A stretch of DNA of 9,505 nucleotides from Bacilli bacterium (GCA_028698535.1 JAQVDA010000023.1:1-9505); one strand, 5' to 3'. Shown: positions 1-8,242, counted from the first letter of the stretch. Made by a program: numbers and translations. The notes: generated by a model not told the origin, from the letters alone.

Positions 1-2469
1 AATGACCCAGCAACCACTGTTAAACGGCTAACAATTGGCGATGTTTATGCCGCTGTTTCATATTATTTAAACTTATTACATGGGTTTGGTAGTACTGATG
101 AAGTTGACCACTTAGGAAATAGACGAGTAAGACAAGTTGGCGAATTATTACAAAACCAATTTCGCGTTGGTGTTACTCGTATGGAAAGGGTTATTAGAGA
201 GCGCATGACTACTCAGGATATTGAAACGGTAACCCCTAAAAACTTAATTAATATCAGACCGGTAACGGCCGCTATGAAAGAGTTTTTTGGAAGTAGTCAA
301 TTATCACAATTTATGGACCAAGTTAATCCAATCGCGGAATTAACTCACAAACGTCGTTTATCATCGTTAGGTCCTGGTGGTATTTCTCGTGATAGAGTAT
401 CAATGGAAGTTAGGGACGTTAATTACTCACACTATGGTAGATTATGCCCAATTGAAACACCAGAAGGCCCAAACATCGGTCTTATTACGGCTCTGGCAAG
501 CTATGCCAAGGTGAATGAATATGGTTTTATTCAGACGCCGTTTCGAAGAGTAATTAATCGACAATTAACAAAGCAAATAGATTATTTAACGGCTGATGAG
601 GAAAATGATTTTGTAATATCAGGGGCAACGGTTACGGTCGGTGACGATGGTAAGATACAAGATAATCAAGTACAAGTCCGTTATCAAGGAGAAAATAGGA
701 TTGTTAAAACAGAGGAAGTTGATTATATTGATGTTTCACCACAACAAATTGTATCAGTAACTACCAGTTGCATTCCCTTTTTAGAGCATGATGATGCTTC
801 GCGAGCTTTAATGGGGTCAAATATGCAAAGACAGGCTGTTCCTTTAATTAAAACAGAAGCGCCTATTATTGGAACCGGAGTTGAACATATCGCAGCTAGG
901 GACAGTGGTGTCGCTGTATTAGCGAAGGCTGATGGAGTGGTAAAATATATTGATGCTAAACAAATCGCCATCGAAAATAAAAAAGGACAGGATGTTTATC
1001 CACTGCTTAATTATGAACGTTCTAATGCTGGTACCTGTTATCATCAAGTGCCAATTGTTAAGGTTGGTGAAAAAGTTAAAAGAGGTATGGTTATTGCTGA
1101 TGGTCCAAGTACTCAAAATGGCGAATTAGCCTTAGGAAAGAATATTTTAGTCGCCATGATGATGTTTGATGGCTATAATTATGAAGATGCCATAATAATT
1201 AGTGAACGACTAGTTAAAGATGATGTTTATACTTCAATTCATATTGAAAATTATGAAATACAGTGTCGAGAAACAAAACTAGGTCCAGAAGAAATTACCA
1301 GGGATATTCCTAACGTTGGCGAAGAAGCTAGAAAAAATTTAGATTACGAAGGAATTGTGCGGATTGGTACCGAAGTTAAAGAGGGGGATATATTAGTTGG
1401 TAAAGTAACTCCGAAAGGGATTGCGGAACTTACCAGCGAAGAAAAATTACTCCATGCTATTTTTGGTGAAAAAACTAGGGAAGTTCGTGATACTTCGTTA
1501 CGCGTTCAACACGGTGATGATGGTATTGTTCATGATGTAAAGGTTTTCTCACACGATAATAATGATGAATTACCAGCGGGTGTTAGTAAGATTGTTCGCG
1601 TTTATATTGTTCAAAAGAGAAAACTATCGGTTGGCGATAAAATGACAGGACGTCATGGTAATAAGGGTGTTGTCTCTTTAATTTTGCCACAAGAGGACAT
1701 GCCTTATTTAGCAGACGGTACTCCAGTTGATGTTATGCTTAATCCTTTAGGGGTACCTAGCCGGATGAATATAGGTCAATTGTTAGAATTGCATCTTGGC
1801 ATGGCGGCTAAAAAGTTAAATGTTCGTGTAGCGACCCCAGCTTTTGATGGCGCTAATACTGATGATATTGCCACCATGATAAAAGAAGCAAAAATGAATC
1901 AGGATGGCAAAGTGGAACTTTATGATGGCCGAACTGGTGAAAAGTTTGATCATAAAATTAGTGTTGGCGCGATGTATATGTTTAAATTATTGCATATGGT
2001 TGACGATAAGTTACACGCTCGTTCTACAGGACCATATTCTTTGGTAACGCAACAACCCTTAGGAGGTAAGGCGCAATTTGGTGGTCAACGGTTTGGTGAA
2101 ATGGAAGTATGGGCATTATATGCATATGGTGCCGCTTATACATTACAAGAGTTATTGACGGTTAAATCAGATGATATTATGGGCCGGGTAAAGGCATATG
2201 AGGCTTTAGTTAAAGGTAATCCAATTAAACAAGCTGGTGTTCCTGAATCGTTTAGGGTATTAGTTAAAGAATTTCAAGCTTTAGGGCTAGATGTATCAAT
2301 AATTGATAAGGACGACAAGGAAATAGAGTTTAAGCAACTAGAAGAAAGCGAAAGTAGTGGCGAGTCAAAGCTTAGTATTGAGGAAATAGAAGAAAGTGAT
2401 GACCATTTAACTGAGAATTTAGATGGCGATAATTTGGTTGCGGAAGCAAAAGAAGGGGATGAAGAATAA
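1..2469 (+). CDS. rpoB: DNA-directed RNA polymerase subunit beta (5' truncated by window edge)
   Basis: The reading frame is open from base 1, so the ATG at 181 is an internal Met and 822 residues of the C-terminal part are present (the family is usually about 1180-1200 aa in Bacillota). RpoB forms one pincer of RNA polymerase and half of the active site. In window codon numbering, the rifampicin pocket/fork region is at 97-123, with Q103, D106, H116 and S121 matching E. coli Q513, D516, H526 and S531. The nucleotide-contacting block [10 protein letters not shown] is at 547-556. The C-terminal anchor and clamp segment rich in [13 protein letters not shown] follows near 690-710. The last 70 or so residues are a strongly acidic tail, as in many Bacilli. 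The frame is intact and the stop is TAA. The gene overlaps rpoC by one base, which indicates co-transcription and probable translational coupling. Identification is certain. Confidence 0.98.
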   Translation, partial: NDPATTVKRLTIGDVYAAVSYYLNLLHGFGSTDEVDHLGNRRVRQVGELLQNQFRVGVTRMERVIRERMTTQDIETVTPKNLINIRPVTAAMKEFFGSSQLSQFMDQVNPIAELTHKRRLSSLGPGGISRDRVSMEVRDVNYSHYGRLCPIETPEGPNIGLITALASYAKVNEYGFIQTPFRRVINRQLTKQIDYLTADEENDFVISGATVTVGDDGKIQDNQVQVRYQGENRIVKTEEVDYIDVSPQQIVSVTTSCIPFLEHDDASRALMGSNMQRQAVPLIKTEAPIIGTGVEHIAARDSGVAVLAKADGVVKYIDAKQIAIENKKGQDVYPLLNYERSNAGTCYHQVPIVKVGEKVKRGMVIADGPSTQNGELALGKNILVAMMMFDGYNYEDAIIISERLVKDDVYTSIHIENYEIQCRETKLGPEEITRDIPNVGEEARKNLDYEGIVRIGTEVKEGDILVGKVTPKGIAELTSEEKLLHAIFGEKTREVRDTSLRVQHGDDGIVHDVKVFSHDNNDELPAGVSKIVRVYIVQKRKLSVGDKMTGRHGNKGVVSLILPQEDMPYLADGTPVDVMLNPLGVPSRMNIGQLLELHLGMAAKKLNVRVATPAFDGANTDDIATMIKEAKMNQDGKVELYDGRTGEKFDHKISVGAMYMFKLLHMVDDKLHARSTGPYSLVTQQPLGGKAQFGGQRFGEMEVWALYAYGAAYTLQELLTVKSDDIMGRVKAYEALVKGNPIKQAGVPESFRVLVKEFQALGLDVSIIDKDDKEIEFKQLEESESSGESKLSIEEIEESDDHLTENLDGDNLVAEAKEGDEE

Positions 2470-5400
2470 TGGTTGAGGTTAACTCTTTTAAGGCTTTAAA
2501 AATAGGTATTGCTTCACCAGAAAAAATCTTGTCTTGGTCATATGGTGAGGTAAAAAAACCAGAAACAATAAATTACCGCACTTTAAAACCAGAAAAGGAA
2601 GGTTTGTTTTGTGAAAAAATCTTTGGCCCCGCTAAAGATTTTGAATGTTCGTGTGGCAAGTATAAGCGGGTTCGGTATAAAAATATTGTTTGTGATCGTT
2701 GTGGTGTTGAGGTTACAAGAGCAAAAGTAAGACGCGAGCGTATGGGACATATTGAACTAGCCGCTCCAGTTTCGCATATTTGGTTTTTTAAGGGTGTTCC
2801 ATCAAGAATGGGTTTAATTTTAGATATGTCACCCCGCGATTTAGAAGAGGTTATTTATTTTGTTTCTTATGTGGTGATTGATCCGGGAATGGCCCCGTTA
2901 GAGAAAAAACAGATTTTAGCGGAAAAAGAATACCGGGTATATTATGAAAAGTATGGTAATGGCTTTAAGGTTGGTATGGGTGCTGAAGCGATAAAAGAGT
3001 TATTAGAACAAGTAGATTTACACCGGGAAATTAATGAAATAAAGGAAGAACTAGCAAATGTCCAAGGGCAAAGAAGGATTAGATTATTAAAAAGATTAGA
3101 AATTTTTGATTCTTTTATTCAGTCAGGCAATAGACCAGAATGGATTATTTTACAAGTTCTACCGGTCATCCCACCAGAACTAAGACCAATGATTCAATTA
3201 GATGGCGGTCGATTTGCCACTAGTGACTTAAATGATTTATATCGCCGGGTCATAAACCGAAATAATAGGTTAAAAAAATTAATGGAATTAGGAGCCCCAT
3301 TAATTATTATTCAAAATGAAAAACGCATGTTACAAGAAGCTGTTGATGCGTTATTTGATAATGGTAGAAGAGGTCGCAGTATTACTGGGGCTGGTAATCG
3401 CCCATTAAAATCATTAAGTCATATGTTAAAAGGGAAGCAAGGACGCTTTAGACAGAACTTATTAGGGAAGAGAGTTGATTACTCAGGTCGTTCGGTAATT
3501 GTCGTTGGACCGGAATTGAAGATGTATCAATGTGGCATACCTAAGGAAATGGCTTTAGAGTTGTTTAAACCCCATGTTATTCATGGGTTAGTTGAGAGAG
3601 GTATTGCCCATAATATTAAATCAGCGAAAAGATTGATTGAATCATTAGATGAGAGAGTGTGGGATGTAGTTGAAGATACCATTCAAGAACATCCGGTCTT
3701 GTTAAATAGGGCACCGACCCTTCATCGCTTGGGTATTCAGGCTTTTGAACCCAAATTAGTCGGGGGGCGGGCAATTAGATTACACCCATTAGTAACACCA
3801 GCTTTTAATGCTGACTTTGATGGGGACCAAATGTCTGTACATGTACCACTATCACAAGAAGGTCAAGCGGAAGCAAGGGTTTTAATGTTAGGGGCTAATA
3901 ATATTTTAGATCCTAAAAACGGTAACCCAATTGTGACTCCTTCTCAAGATATGGTGTTAGGTAATTATTATTTAACTCTTGAACAAAAAGGAGTTGAAGG
4001 TGAGGGAAAAACGTTTAGGGATGTAAACGAGGCTTTAATGGCTTATGAACGCAAGGAAATTCATCTTCATGCGCGAATCGCCATACCAGTTAAGGCCTTT
4101 AAATATAAAATTTTTACAGCTGAACAAAAAAATAGATATTTAATTACCACGGTTGGGAAGTTAAAATTTAACGAAATACTACCTGATTCTTTTCCATATG
4201 TTAATGAACCCAGTGTTCAGAATATTGAAGGTATAACGCCAATGAAGTTTTTTATTAGTTACGGGAGCAATATTAAAGAGGCGATTAGGCAACAAGAGAT
4301 AGTGGAGGCTTTTCACGCTAAAACATTAGGTATGATAATTGCCCAGATATTTAAGCGTTACCAAACTAATGAAACGTCAAATATGCTTGATAAATTAAAA
4401 GATTTAGGTTTTAAATACTCAACAACAGCCGGTTTAACAATGGCTATTTCTGATATTAAAGTTAGTAAGACCAAAGATAAACTTATTTCCGAAAGCGAAA
4501 AGCTAGTCGATACTATTAATAAACAATATCAAAGAGGTTTAATCACTGAACAAGAACGATTTGAAAGAGTAATTGATATTTGGAAAGAGACGCGAGATAA
4601 AATTCAGGCCGAATTAGAAGGCTTTACTCAGGAAGATGAAAATAACCCTGTTTTTATGATGATGAATTCTAAGGCTAGAGGTAAAATGCATCAGTATTCT
4701 CAGATTGCGGGGATGAGGGGATTAATGAAAAACCCAAATGGGGAATTAATTGAAATCCCTGTTAAATCATCGTTTAGAGATGGTCTTACGGTTTCCGAAT
4801 TTTTCTTATCTACCCATGGGGCTCGCAAGGGACTAGCGGATACGGCGCTAAGAACAGCCGATTCGGGTTATTTAACTCGCCGTTTAGTTGATGTTGTCCA
4901 GGATATAATTGTTAGGGAAGATAATTGTGGAACCGAACAAGGTATTATAGTGGCTGATTTTATTGATGAAAAGACCGGGACGATTATTGAACCGCTTTAT
5001 GATCGCATCTTAGGAAGGTTTACTAATAAAAAAGTATTGCACCCCAAAACTAAGGAATTAATAATTGATAAGGATAAGTTAATAACAGAAAACGCTGCCG
5101 AAGCGATAATAATAGCTGATGTTAAGACCGTGGAAATAAAATCATTATTAACTTGTAAAACCGTTGGTGGTGTTTGTAAATTATGCTATGGGCGAAATCT
5201 CGCTACTGGTAACGTGGTAGAAAGAGGTGAGGCGGTTGGTATTGTGGCGGCACAATCAATTGGCGAACCGGGAACGCAATTAACAATGAGGACTTTCCAT
5301 ACTGGCGGTGTTGCAGGCGATGATATTACCCAAGGGTTACCGCGTATTGAAGAATTATTTGAAGCTAGAGAACCCAAAGGGAAGGCTACTATTAGCGAAA

Positions 5401-6095
5401 TAAGCGGTAAAGTAATTGAAATTACCGAGGAACGAGGCAAGTATAAGATTAGTGTCGCTAATGAGGTGGAGACAATTGAACATTCAACTAATTATGGTGC
5501 TAAGTTAAGAGTTAAGAAAGGAACCATGGTTGAGGCCGGCGATAAATTAACCGATGGAGTTATTAATCCTAAAGAGTTACTCGCGGCTACTGATCCGACA
5601 ACGGTTGAAGAGTATATATTAAAAGAGGTCCAACATGTTTATCGTAGTCAGGGAGTGGATATTAATGATAAACATATTGAATTAATTTCCCGCCGTATGT
5701 TATCTAAAATAAAGGTATATGATTCTGGTGATACGTTACTGCTAAATGGTTCCCTGGTTCATTTGCATGAATTCAGAGAGGCAAATAAACAAGCTATTTT
5801 AGAAAAGAAAAAGCCAGCGTTAGGGAGACCGGTATTATTAGGTATTACAAAAGCTTCGTTAGAAACAGATTCGTTCTTATCAGCGGCTTCCTTCCAGGAA
5901 ACAACCAGAATATTAACGGATGCGGCGATTAGAGGGAAAGTAGATTACTTACAAGGATTAAAGGAAAACGTTATTGTGGGTAAACTTATACCGGCTGGGA
6001 CTGGTATCAGTGAGTACCAGGATGTAATGTTTGATTTAGAGACTGATTTTGTTAATGATGAACCAATGGAAGCGCTAGAAGAAAAATTTATGTAG
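2469..6095 (+). CDS. rpoC: DNA-directed RNA polymerase subunit beta'
   Basis: This 1208-aa protein is full length for Bacillota (B. subtilis is about 1199 aa) and is the catalytic clamp subunit of RNA polymerase. The N-terminal zinc ribbon uses C60, C62, C75 and C78. The catalytic Mg-binding motif NADFDGD is at 447-453. The second zinc site uses C820, C896, C903 and C906. The trigger loop carries M940 and H944 in a TMRTFHTGG context. The C-terminal [13 protein letters not shown] and [13 protein letters not shown] blocks are present. The start ATG shares its A with the rpoB TAA stop (TAATG), with a weak AAGGGG Shine-Dalgarno about 10 bases upstream inside rpoB, which fits coupled translation. 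There is no lineage-specific insertion. One oddity is SKARGK at 734-739 where SGARG-N/S is usual. Translation ends with TAG immediately before an intrinsic terminator, so the rpoBC transcript probably ends here. Confidence 0.98.
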   Translation: MVEVNSFKALKIGIASPEKILSWSYGEVKKPETINYRTLKPEKEGLFCEKIFGPAKDFECSCGKYKRVRYKNIVCDRCGVEVTRAKVRRERMGHIELAAPVSHIWFFKGVPSRMGLILDMSPRDLEEVIYFVSYVVIDPGMAPLEKKQILAEKEYRVYYEKYGNGFKVGMGAEAIKELLEQVDLHREINEIKEELANVQGQRRIRLLKRLEIFDSFIQSGNRPEWIILQVLPVIPPELRPMIQLDGGRFATSDLNDLYRRVINRNNRLKKLMELGAPLIIIQNEKRMLQEAVDALFDNGRRGRSITGAGNRPLKSLSHMLKGKQGRFRQNLLGKRVDYSGRSVIVVGPELKMYQCGIPKEMALELFKPHVIHGLVERGIAHNIKSAKRLIESLDERVWDVVEDTIQEHPVLLNRAPTLHRLGIQAFEPKLVGGRAIRLHPLVTPAFNADFDGDQMSVHVPLSQEGQAEARVLMLGANNILDPKNGNPIVTPSQDMVLGNYYLTLEQKGVEGEGKTFRDVNEALMAYERKEIHLHARIAIPVKAFKYKIFTAEQKNRYLITTVGKLKFNEILPDSFPYVNEPSVQNIEGITPMKFFISYGSNIKEAIRQQEIVEAFHAKTLGMIIAQIFKRYQTNETSNMLDKLKDLGFKYSTTAGLTMAISDIKVSKTKDKLISESEKLVDTINKQYQRGLITEQERFERVIDIWKETRDKIQAELEGFTQEDENNPVFMMMNSKARGKMHQYSQIAGMRGLMKNPNGELIEIPVKSSFRDGLTVSEFFLSTHGARKGLADTALRTADSGYLTRRLVDVVQDIIVREDNCGTEQGIIVADFIDEKTGTIIEPLYDRILGRFTNKKVLHPKTKELIIDKDKLITENAAEAIIIADVKTVEIKSLLTCKTVGGVCKLCYGRNLATGNVVERGEAVGIVAAQSIGEPGTQLTMRTFHTGGVAGDDITQGLPRIEELFEAREPKGKATISEISGKVIEITEERGKYKISVANEVETIEHSTNYGAKLRVKKGTMVEAGDKLTDGVINPKELLAATDPTTVEEYILKEVQHVYRSQGVDINDKHIELISRRMLSKIKVYDSGDTLLLNGSLVHLHEFREANKQAILEKKKPALGRPVLLGITKASLETDSFLSAASFQETTRILTDAAIRGKVDYLQGLKENVIVGKLIPAGTGISEYQDVMFDLETDFVNDEPMEALEEKFM

Positions 6096-6125
6096 AAAAG
6101 GTCGTAAGCGACTTTTTTCTTTTTT
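6096..6125 (+). terminator. Intrinsic terminator after rpoC
   Basis: AAAAGGTCG (6096-6104), loop TAAG (6105-6108) and CGACTTTTTT (6109-6118) form a stem of about 9 bp with one G-U pair. A second T run lies at 6120-6125. The hairpin starts on the base after the rpoC stop codon, so it should end the rpoBC transcript and separate it from the next gene. Confidence 0.88.
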
Positions 6126-6171
6126 ATAGGGGTATTATTGACTTTAATTTGACAACTAGACCTTAAAAAAT

Positions 6172-6200
6172 TTGGAAGACGGTTATAATTCATGTATAAT
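6172..6200 (+). promoter_or_regulatory. Predicted sigma-A promoter for the unknown gene
   Basis: TTGGAA at 6172-6177 and TATAAT at 6195-6200 are separated by 17 bp, which places the start near 6207 and gives a leader of about 35 nt. A consensus TTGACA at 6149-6154 lacks a -10 at normal spacing, and another TATAAT at 6184-6189 lacks a good -35. The region is therefore promoter-rich but the exact pair is inferred. It lies just downstream of the rpoC terminator, which supports independent transcription of the next gene. Confidence 0.65.
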
Positions 6201-6210
6201 TAAATTACAT
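6192..6210. repeat. Small inverted repeat over the -10/start region (possible operator)
   Basis: ATGTA at 6192-6196 and TACAT at 6206-6210 are inverted copies separated by 9 AT-only bases. They straddle the predicted -10 box and transcription start. The arms are only 5 bp in very AT-rich DNA, so this may be chance. Its position would suit a repressor site. Confidence 0.2.
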
Positions 6211-6223
6211 AATCATAATTAGT

Positions 6224-6233
6224 AAAGGCGAGG
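6224..6233 (+). promoter_or_regulatory. Ribosome binding site that decides between TTG 6234 and GTG 6243
   Basis: The purine stretch AAAGGCGAGG contains two partial Shine-Dalgarno cores. GAGG (6230-6233) lies 9 nt before GTG 6243 but directly abuts TTG 6234. AAAGG (6224-6228) lies 5 nt before TTG 6234. The GAGG-GTG pairing and the stronger start codon favour 6243. Confidence 0.5.
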
Positions 6234-6242
6234 TTGTTAACA

Positions 6243-7085
6243 GTGTATAATTTAGGTGGTATTACAGATAAAGAATTAATGATGACAAGAGTTGATTTAA
6301 GTAAGGTTGTTGATTCAGCGGGGATTAGTAGTAAGTACAACTCATATATGAGTCAAGCGGATAAGTTATTAACTCGCATCGCGACCTATAATAGAGAAAT
6401 AGGGGGCGGAGTTCTGATTAATCCTCTTGATAGGGAATATATTGAGCGTGTTTATCGCCTTATGGAAGCATGCCTTAATATATACATGGATAATTATTTT
6501 AATAAAATATATCGCTTTGAATTGATAAACAGGGATGTGATTGAAGCCTGGATGGCACAGGAATGTATCCCCCATTTGTTTGGGATTAATATTCTTGGGG
6601 CCCATGCTTATGTAGGGAAATTTTTAAAAGGAATTAATAACGACTTTCATAAAGCCAAGGGTTTAAAATTAATAAGGTTGTTAGTGGAGAATCAGAAGGA
6701 CATAATAGCCGCGGAATTATCAAGGGGGCTAAATGTGTTTAATTATGAACGTATTTTAGTTAAAGAGTTAGCGTTTGCGAATTTCTTTTGTGATCATCAA
6801 CTAATTGATGGTCAAACTATGTATATTGAGGAAAAAACAAAGGGGTGTGGAACTAATCGTTGGTTTGTCAGGGATACTGGCGCTAATAACCCGGCTGTTA
6901 GCGGTGCTTATTTAAAATTAGTTTCGGATGGGGGCCATTTTCGCATGGTGCCACAGTCAATGCAATTAAGGCCAATAAGGATATTAAACCAAAAACCATA
7001 CCCGACGATTTTTGAGAAAGCATATTTACCAATTGATTCTAGGGATAAAGCGGGGGATTTCCCAGTAAAAAGTAAAATAAGTTAA
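6243..7085 (+). CDS. Uncharacterised soluble protein between rpoC and rpsL (possible distant PBECR4-like nuclease)
   Basis: I do not recognise this gene with confidence. From the GTG at 6243 it encodes 280 aa; a TTG at 6234 would add three residues. No signal peptide or membrane segment is visible. Residues 1-85 look helical and polar. Residues 88-116 read as a beta strand followed by a CIPHLFGIN motif. Residues 164-182 (FNYERILVKELAFANFF) form another hydrophobic patterned block. Residues 186-248 look beta-rich, with NRWFVRD, VSGAYLKL and HFRMVPQSMQL. The strand followed by a PHLxGI motif, with a late aromatic-x-x-P-x-S element, reminds me of PBECR4-type domains, predicted RNases of phages and toxins; this is an inference from memory and weak. 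The gene has its own promoter, follows the rpoC terminator, and has no antitoxin-like partner. Its base composition resembles its neighbours, and it occupies the slot of ybxF in Bacillus. That it is a real gene is well supported by length, Shine-Dalgarno site and promoter. Confidence 0.85.
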   Translation: MYNLGGITDKELMMTRVDLSKVVDSAGISSKYNSYMSQADKLLTRIATYNREIGGGVLINPLDREYIERVYRLMEACLNIYMDNYFNKIYRFELINRDVIEAWMAQECIPHLFGINILGAHAYVGKFLKGINNDFHKAKGLKLIRLLVENQKDIIAAELSRGLNVFNYERILVKELAFANFFCDHQLIDGQTMYIEEKTKGCGTNRWFVRDTGANNPAVSGAYLKLVSDGGHFRMVPQSMQLRPIRILNQKPYPTIFEKAYLPIDSRDKAGDFPVKSKIS

Positions 7086-7181
7086 GAATAATCTATAATT
7101 ATAGTATATTGCTATATTAGTTTAACGGATATACTGAATTTGCAACTAATAAAAAAATATAAAAAGCACTCATAATAATGG
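7086..7181. other. AT-rich spacer after the unknown gene, no convincing gene
   Basis: This stretch holds a perfect 12-bp palindrome CTATAATTATAG (7093-7104), a TATAG/CTATA inverted pair (7100-7104 and 7112-7116) and A-rich runs. There is no GC-rich hairpin followed by a T run, so no intrinsic terminator for the upstream gene is evident. A tRNA D-arm-like string lies at 7118-7131, but no tRNA can be folded from it. Confidence 0.5.
7093..7104. repeat. Perfect 12-bp palindrome
   Basis: CTATAATTATAG is a perfect palindrome 8 bp after the stop of the unknown gene. It is A+T only apart from its terminal C and G. It could be a protein-binding site or part of a weak 3' end, but it has no loop for a stable RNA hairpin. 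Confidence 0.35.
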
Positions 7182-7211
7182 TTGACAATCATATAATAAA
7201 GATGTTATATT
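7182..7211 (+). promoter_or_regulatory. Predicted sigma-A promoter of the rpsL-rpsG-fusA operon
   Basis: A perfect -35 TTGACA at 7182-7187 is followed after 18 bp by TATATT (7206-7211) with an extended -10 TGn (7203-7205). Reading the -10 as TTATAT at 7205 gives 17 bp. The start should be near 7218, leaving a leader of about 90 nt before rpsL. It is the strongest promoter in the window, as expected for ribosomal protein genes. Confidence 0.8.
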
Positions 7212-7226
7212 ATAATAACTTATTTA

Positions 7227-7255
7227 TAAGTTTTGTTTTGCTTAGGCAAAACTTA
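7227..7255 (+). promoter_or_regulatory. rpsL leader with two alternative hairpins (possible attenuator or autoregulatory site)
   Basis: TAAGTTTTG (7227-7235) can pair perfectly with CAAAACTTA (7247-7255) around an 11-nt loop. Because GTTTTG is repeated, GTTTTGC (7235-7241) can instead pair with GCAAAAC (7246-7252) around a TTAG loop. The two pairings exclude each other. The bases that follow are TTAATTTT, a weak T-rich tract. It lies just inside the predicted transcript start, so it is part of the 5' leader; its function is inferred only. Confidence 0.4.
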
Positions 7256-7262
7256 ATTTTAG

Positions 7263-7280
7263 GGGCGTTGTGATACGCCT
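7263..7280 (+). promoter_or_regulatory. Second small hairpin in the rpsL leader
   Basis: GGCGT (7264-7268) pairs with ACGCC (7275-7279) around a 6-nt loop, extended by one G-U pair (7263 with 7280). It sits 14 nt upstream of the rpsL Shine-Dalgarno site. With the preceding hairpin it makes a structured leader of the kind often bound by ribosomal proteins; no known consensus is recognised. Confidence 0.3.
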
Positions 7281-7294
7281 GGATGTGTGTTATG

Positions 7295-7302
7295 AAAGGA
7301 GG
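7295..7302 (+). promoter_or_regulatory. Strong ribosome binding site of rpsL
   Basis: AAAGGAGG is a near-complete Shine-Dalgarno sequence, 8 nt before the rpsL ATG. It is consistent with high expression and fixes the start at 7311. Confidence 0.9.
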
Positions 7303-7310
7303 CTTATCTA

Positions 7311-7721
7311 ATGCCAACAATTAACCAATTGATTAGAAAAAAAAGAAAAATTAAGCAAAGAAAAAGCAAATCACCTGTATTGGGGATTGGTTTTGATAGT
7401 TTAGAAAGGAAAACCACTAAACAACCATCGCCACAAAAACGTGGTGTTTGTGTTCGGGTTGGGACCAGAACGCCTAAAAAGCCAAACTCGGCTTTAAGAA
7501 AATACGCCAGGGTGCGTTTAAGTAATGGGATGGAAGTAACTGCTTATATCCCAGGAATAGGCCATAATTTACAAGAGCATAGTACCGTTTTAATCCGTGG
7601 CGGTCGCGCGAAGGATTTAATCGGTGTTCGTTATCATATTATAAGAGGCACATTGGATACAGCAGGAGTTGAAAACAGAAAACAAAGTCGCTCTAAATAT
7701 GGGGCTAAAAGGCCTAAATAG
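7311..7721 (+). CDS. rpsL: 30S ribosomal protein S12
   Basis: S12 sits at the decoding centre of the small subunit and helps set translational accuracy. At 136 aa it matches the longer Gram-positive form, with about 13 residues more than E. coli in the N-terminal region. The [10 protein letters not shown] start, the SPQKRGVC block (40-47), [17 protein letters not shown] (54-70) and GHNLQEHS (84-91) are all clear. K56 and K101 match E. coli K43 and K88 (Met counted), the main streptomycin positions, and both remain lysine. D102 matches the aspartate that RimO methylthiolates. The next loop reads KDLIGVRY rather than KDLPGVRY: I104 (codon 7620-7622) replaces the normally invariant proline, and A100 replaces valine. 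S12 is the first gene of the str operon; the stop is TAG and rpsG follows after 32 nt. Confidence 0.98.
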   Translation: MPTINQLIRKKRKIKQRKSKSPVLGIGFDSLERKTTKQPSPQKRGVCVRVGTRTPKKPNSALRKYARVRLSNGMEVTAYIPGIGHNLQEHSTVLIRGGRAKDLIGVRYHIIRGTLDTAGVENRKQSRSKYGAKRPK

Positions 7722-7740
7722 TAATTTACTAGGAAAATAA

Positions 7741-7747
7741 AAGGAGG
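7741..7747 (+). promoter_or_regulatory. rpsG ribosome binding site, favours ATG 7754 over ATG 7751
   Basis: AAGGAGG ends 3 nt before the ATG at 7751 and 6 nt before the ATG at 7754. The wider spacing is normal, and S7 proteins usually begin with a single Met followed by basic residues (M-R/P-R-K). The second ATG is therefore the likely start. Confidence 0.65.
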
Positions 7748-7753
7748 ATAATG

Positions 7754-8221
7754 ATGAGAAAAAAAAGAGCGGAAAAAAGAGATGTTTTACCAGACCCAAT
7801 ATATAAATCAAAGATTGTAACTAAGTTAATTAATACGGTTATGAAAGATGGAAAAAAAGGTATCGCTCAAAAAATATTATATGAAGCATTTGATTTTGTT
7901 AAACAAGAAACGAAAGAAGAACCAATAACGGTCTTTAATAAAGCTATAGAGAATATCAAACCGGCATTAGAGGTTAAATCAAGGCGTGTTGGGGGAGCAA
8001 ACTATTCAGTACCGGTAGAGGTTAATGATAGCCGTTCACAGGCGTTAGGGTTAAGATGGTTAGTCCATTATGCCAGACTTAGAAGCGGTAAAAAGATGGC
8101 TGAAAATTTAGCTAGAGAAATTATTGATGCTTCAAAGGGGACAGGGGCAGCGGTAAAAAAACGAGAAGATGTGCATAAGATGGCGGAAGCTAATAAGGCA
8201 TTTGCGCATTATCGTTGGTAA
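7754..8221 (+). CDS. rpsG: 30S ribosomal protein S7
   Basis: S7 is a primary 16S rRNA binding protein that nucleates assembly of the 30S head and lines the E site. The 155-aa product is normal in length (156 in B. subtilis). It has the [11 protein letters not shown]-terminal block, the MKDGKKG segment, the [14 protein letters not shown] beta-hairpin region near residues 76-90, [13 protein letters not shown], and the conserved C-terminus [27 protein letters not shown] split over the last 27 residues. The start is taken at the second of two adjacent ATG codons; the first, at 7751, would add one Met and has only 3 nt to the Shine-Dalgarno. It lies 32 nt after rpsL and 21 nt before fusA, in one operon. 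In E. coli S7 represses its own operon from the S12-S7 spacer; here that gap is too short for a similar element. Confidence 0.98.
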   Translation: MRKKRAEKRDVLPDPIYKSKIVTKLINTVMKDGKKGIAQKILYEAFDFVKQETKEEPITVFNKAIENIKPALEVKSRRVGGANYSVPVEVNDSRSQALGLRWLVHYARLRSGKKMAENLAREIIDASKGTGAAVKKREDVHKMAEANKAFAHYRW

Positions 8222-8242
8222 TTAGGAAAGGAAGTAAAATAT

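Noticed and set aside
181..183. ATG 181 as the start of a separate protein
   Set aside because: The frame continues open to base 1 with clear RpoB sequence upstream, so this Met is internal to rpoB.
723..1116. Two minus-strand open frames (82 and 65 aa) inside rpoB
   Set aside because: They are antisense to strongly conserved rpoB codons, have no family resemblance and no promoter or Shine-Dalgarno site; they are shadows of the coding strand.
5186..6193. Minus-strand open frames over the 3' end of rpoC and its terminator
   Set aside because: They lie antisense to conserved RpoC motifs and read through the terminator; nothing supports translation.
6369..6605. Minus-strand open frame (78 aa) inside the unknown gene, considered as an antitoxin partner
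   Set aside because: It is antisense, without its own ribosome binding site or recognisable domain; the plus-strand gene explains the open frame.
7107..7195. Possible tRNA gene built from the D-arm-like string and the GGTTGACAATC string as a T-arm
   Set aside because: The candidate anticodon arm (around TTGCAAC) has at most two pairs, spacing is wrong, and the supposed T-arm is better explained as the TTGACA -35 box of the rpsL promoter.
7719..7731. TAGTAA-T-TTACTA inverted repeat at the rpsL stop codon, considered as a terminator or S7 site
   Set aside because: The arms are short and AT-rich with almost no loop, no T run follows, and rpsG starts 22 nt later with a strong Shine-Dalgarno site.
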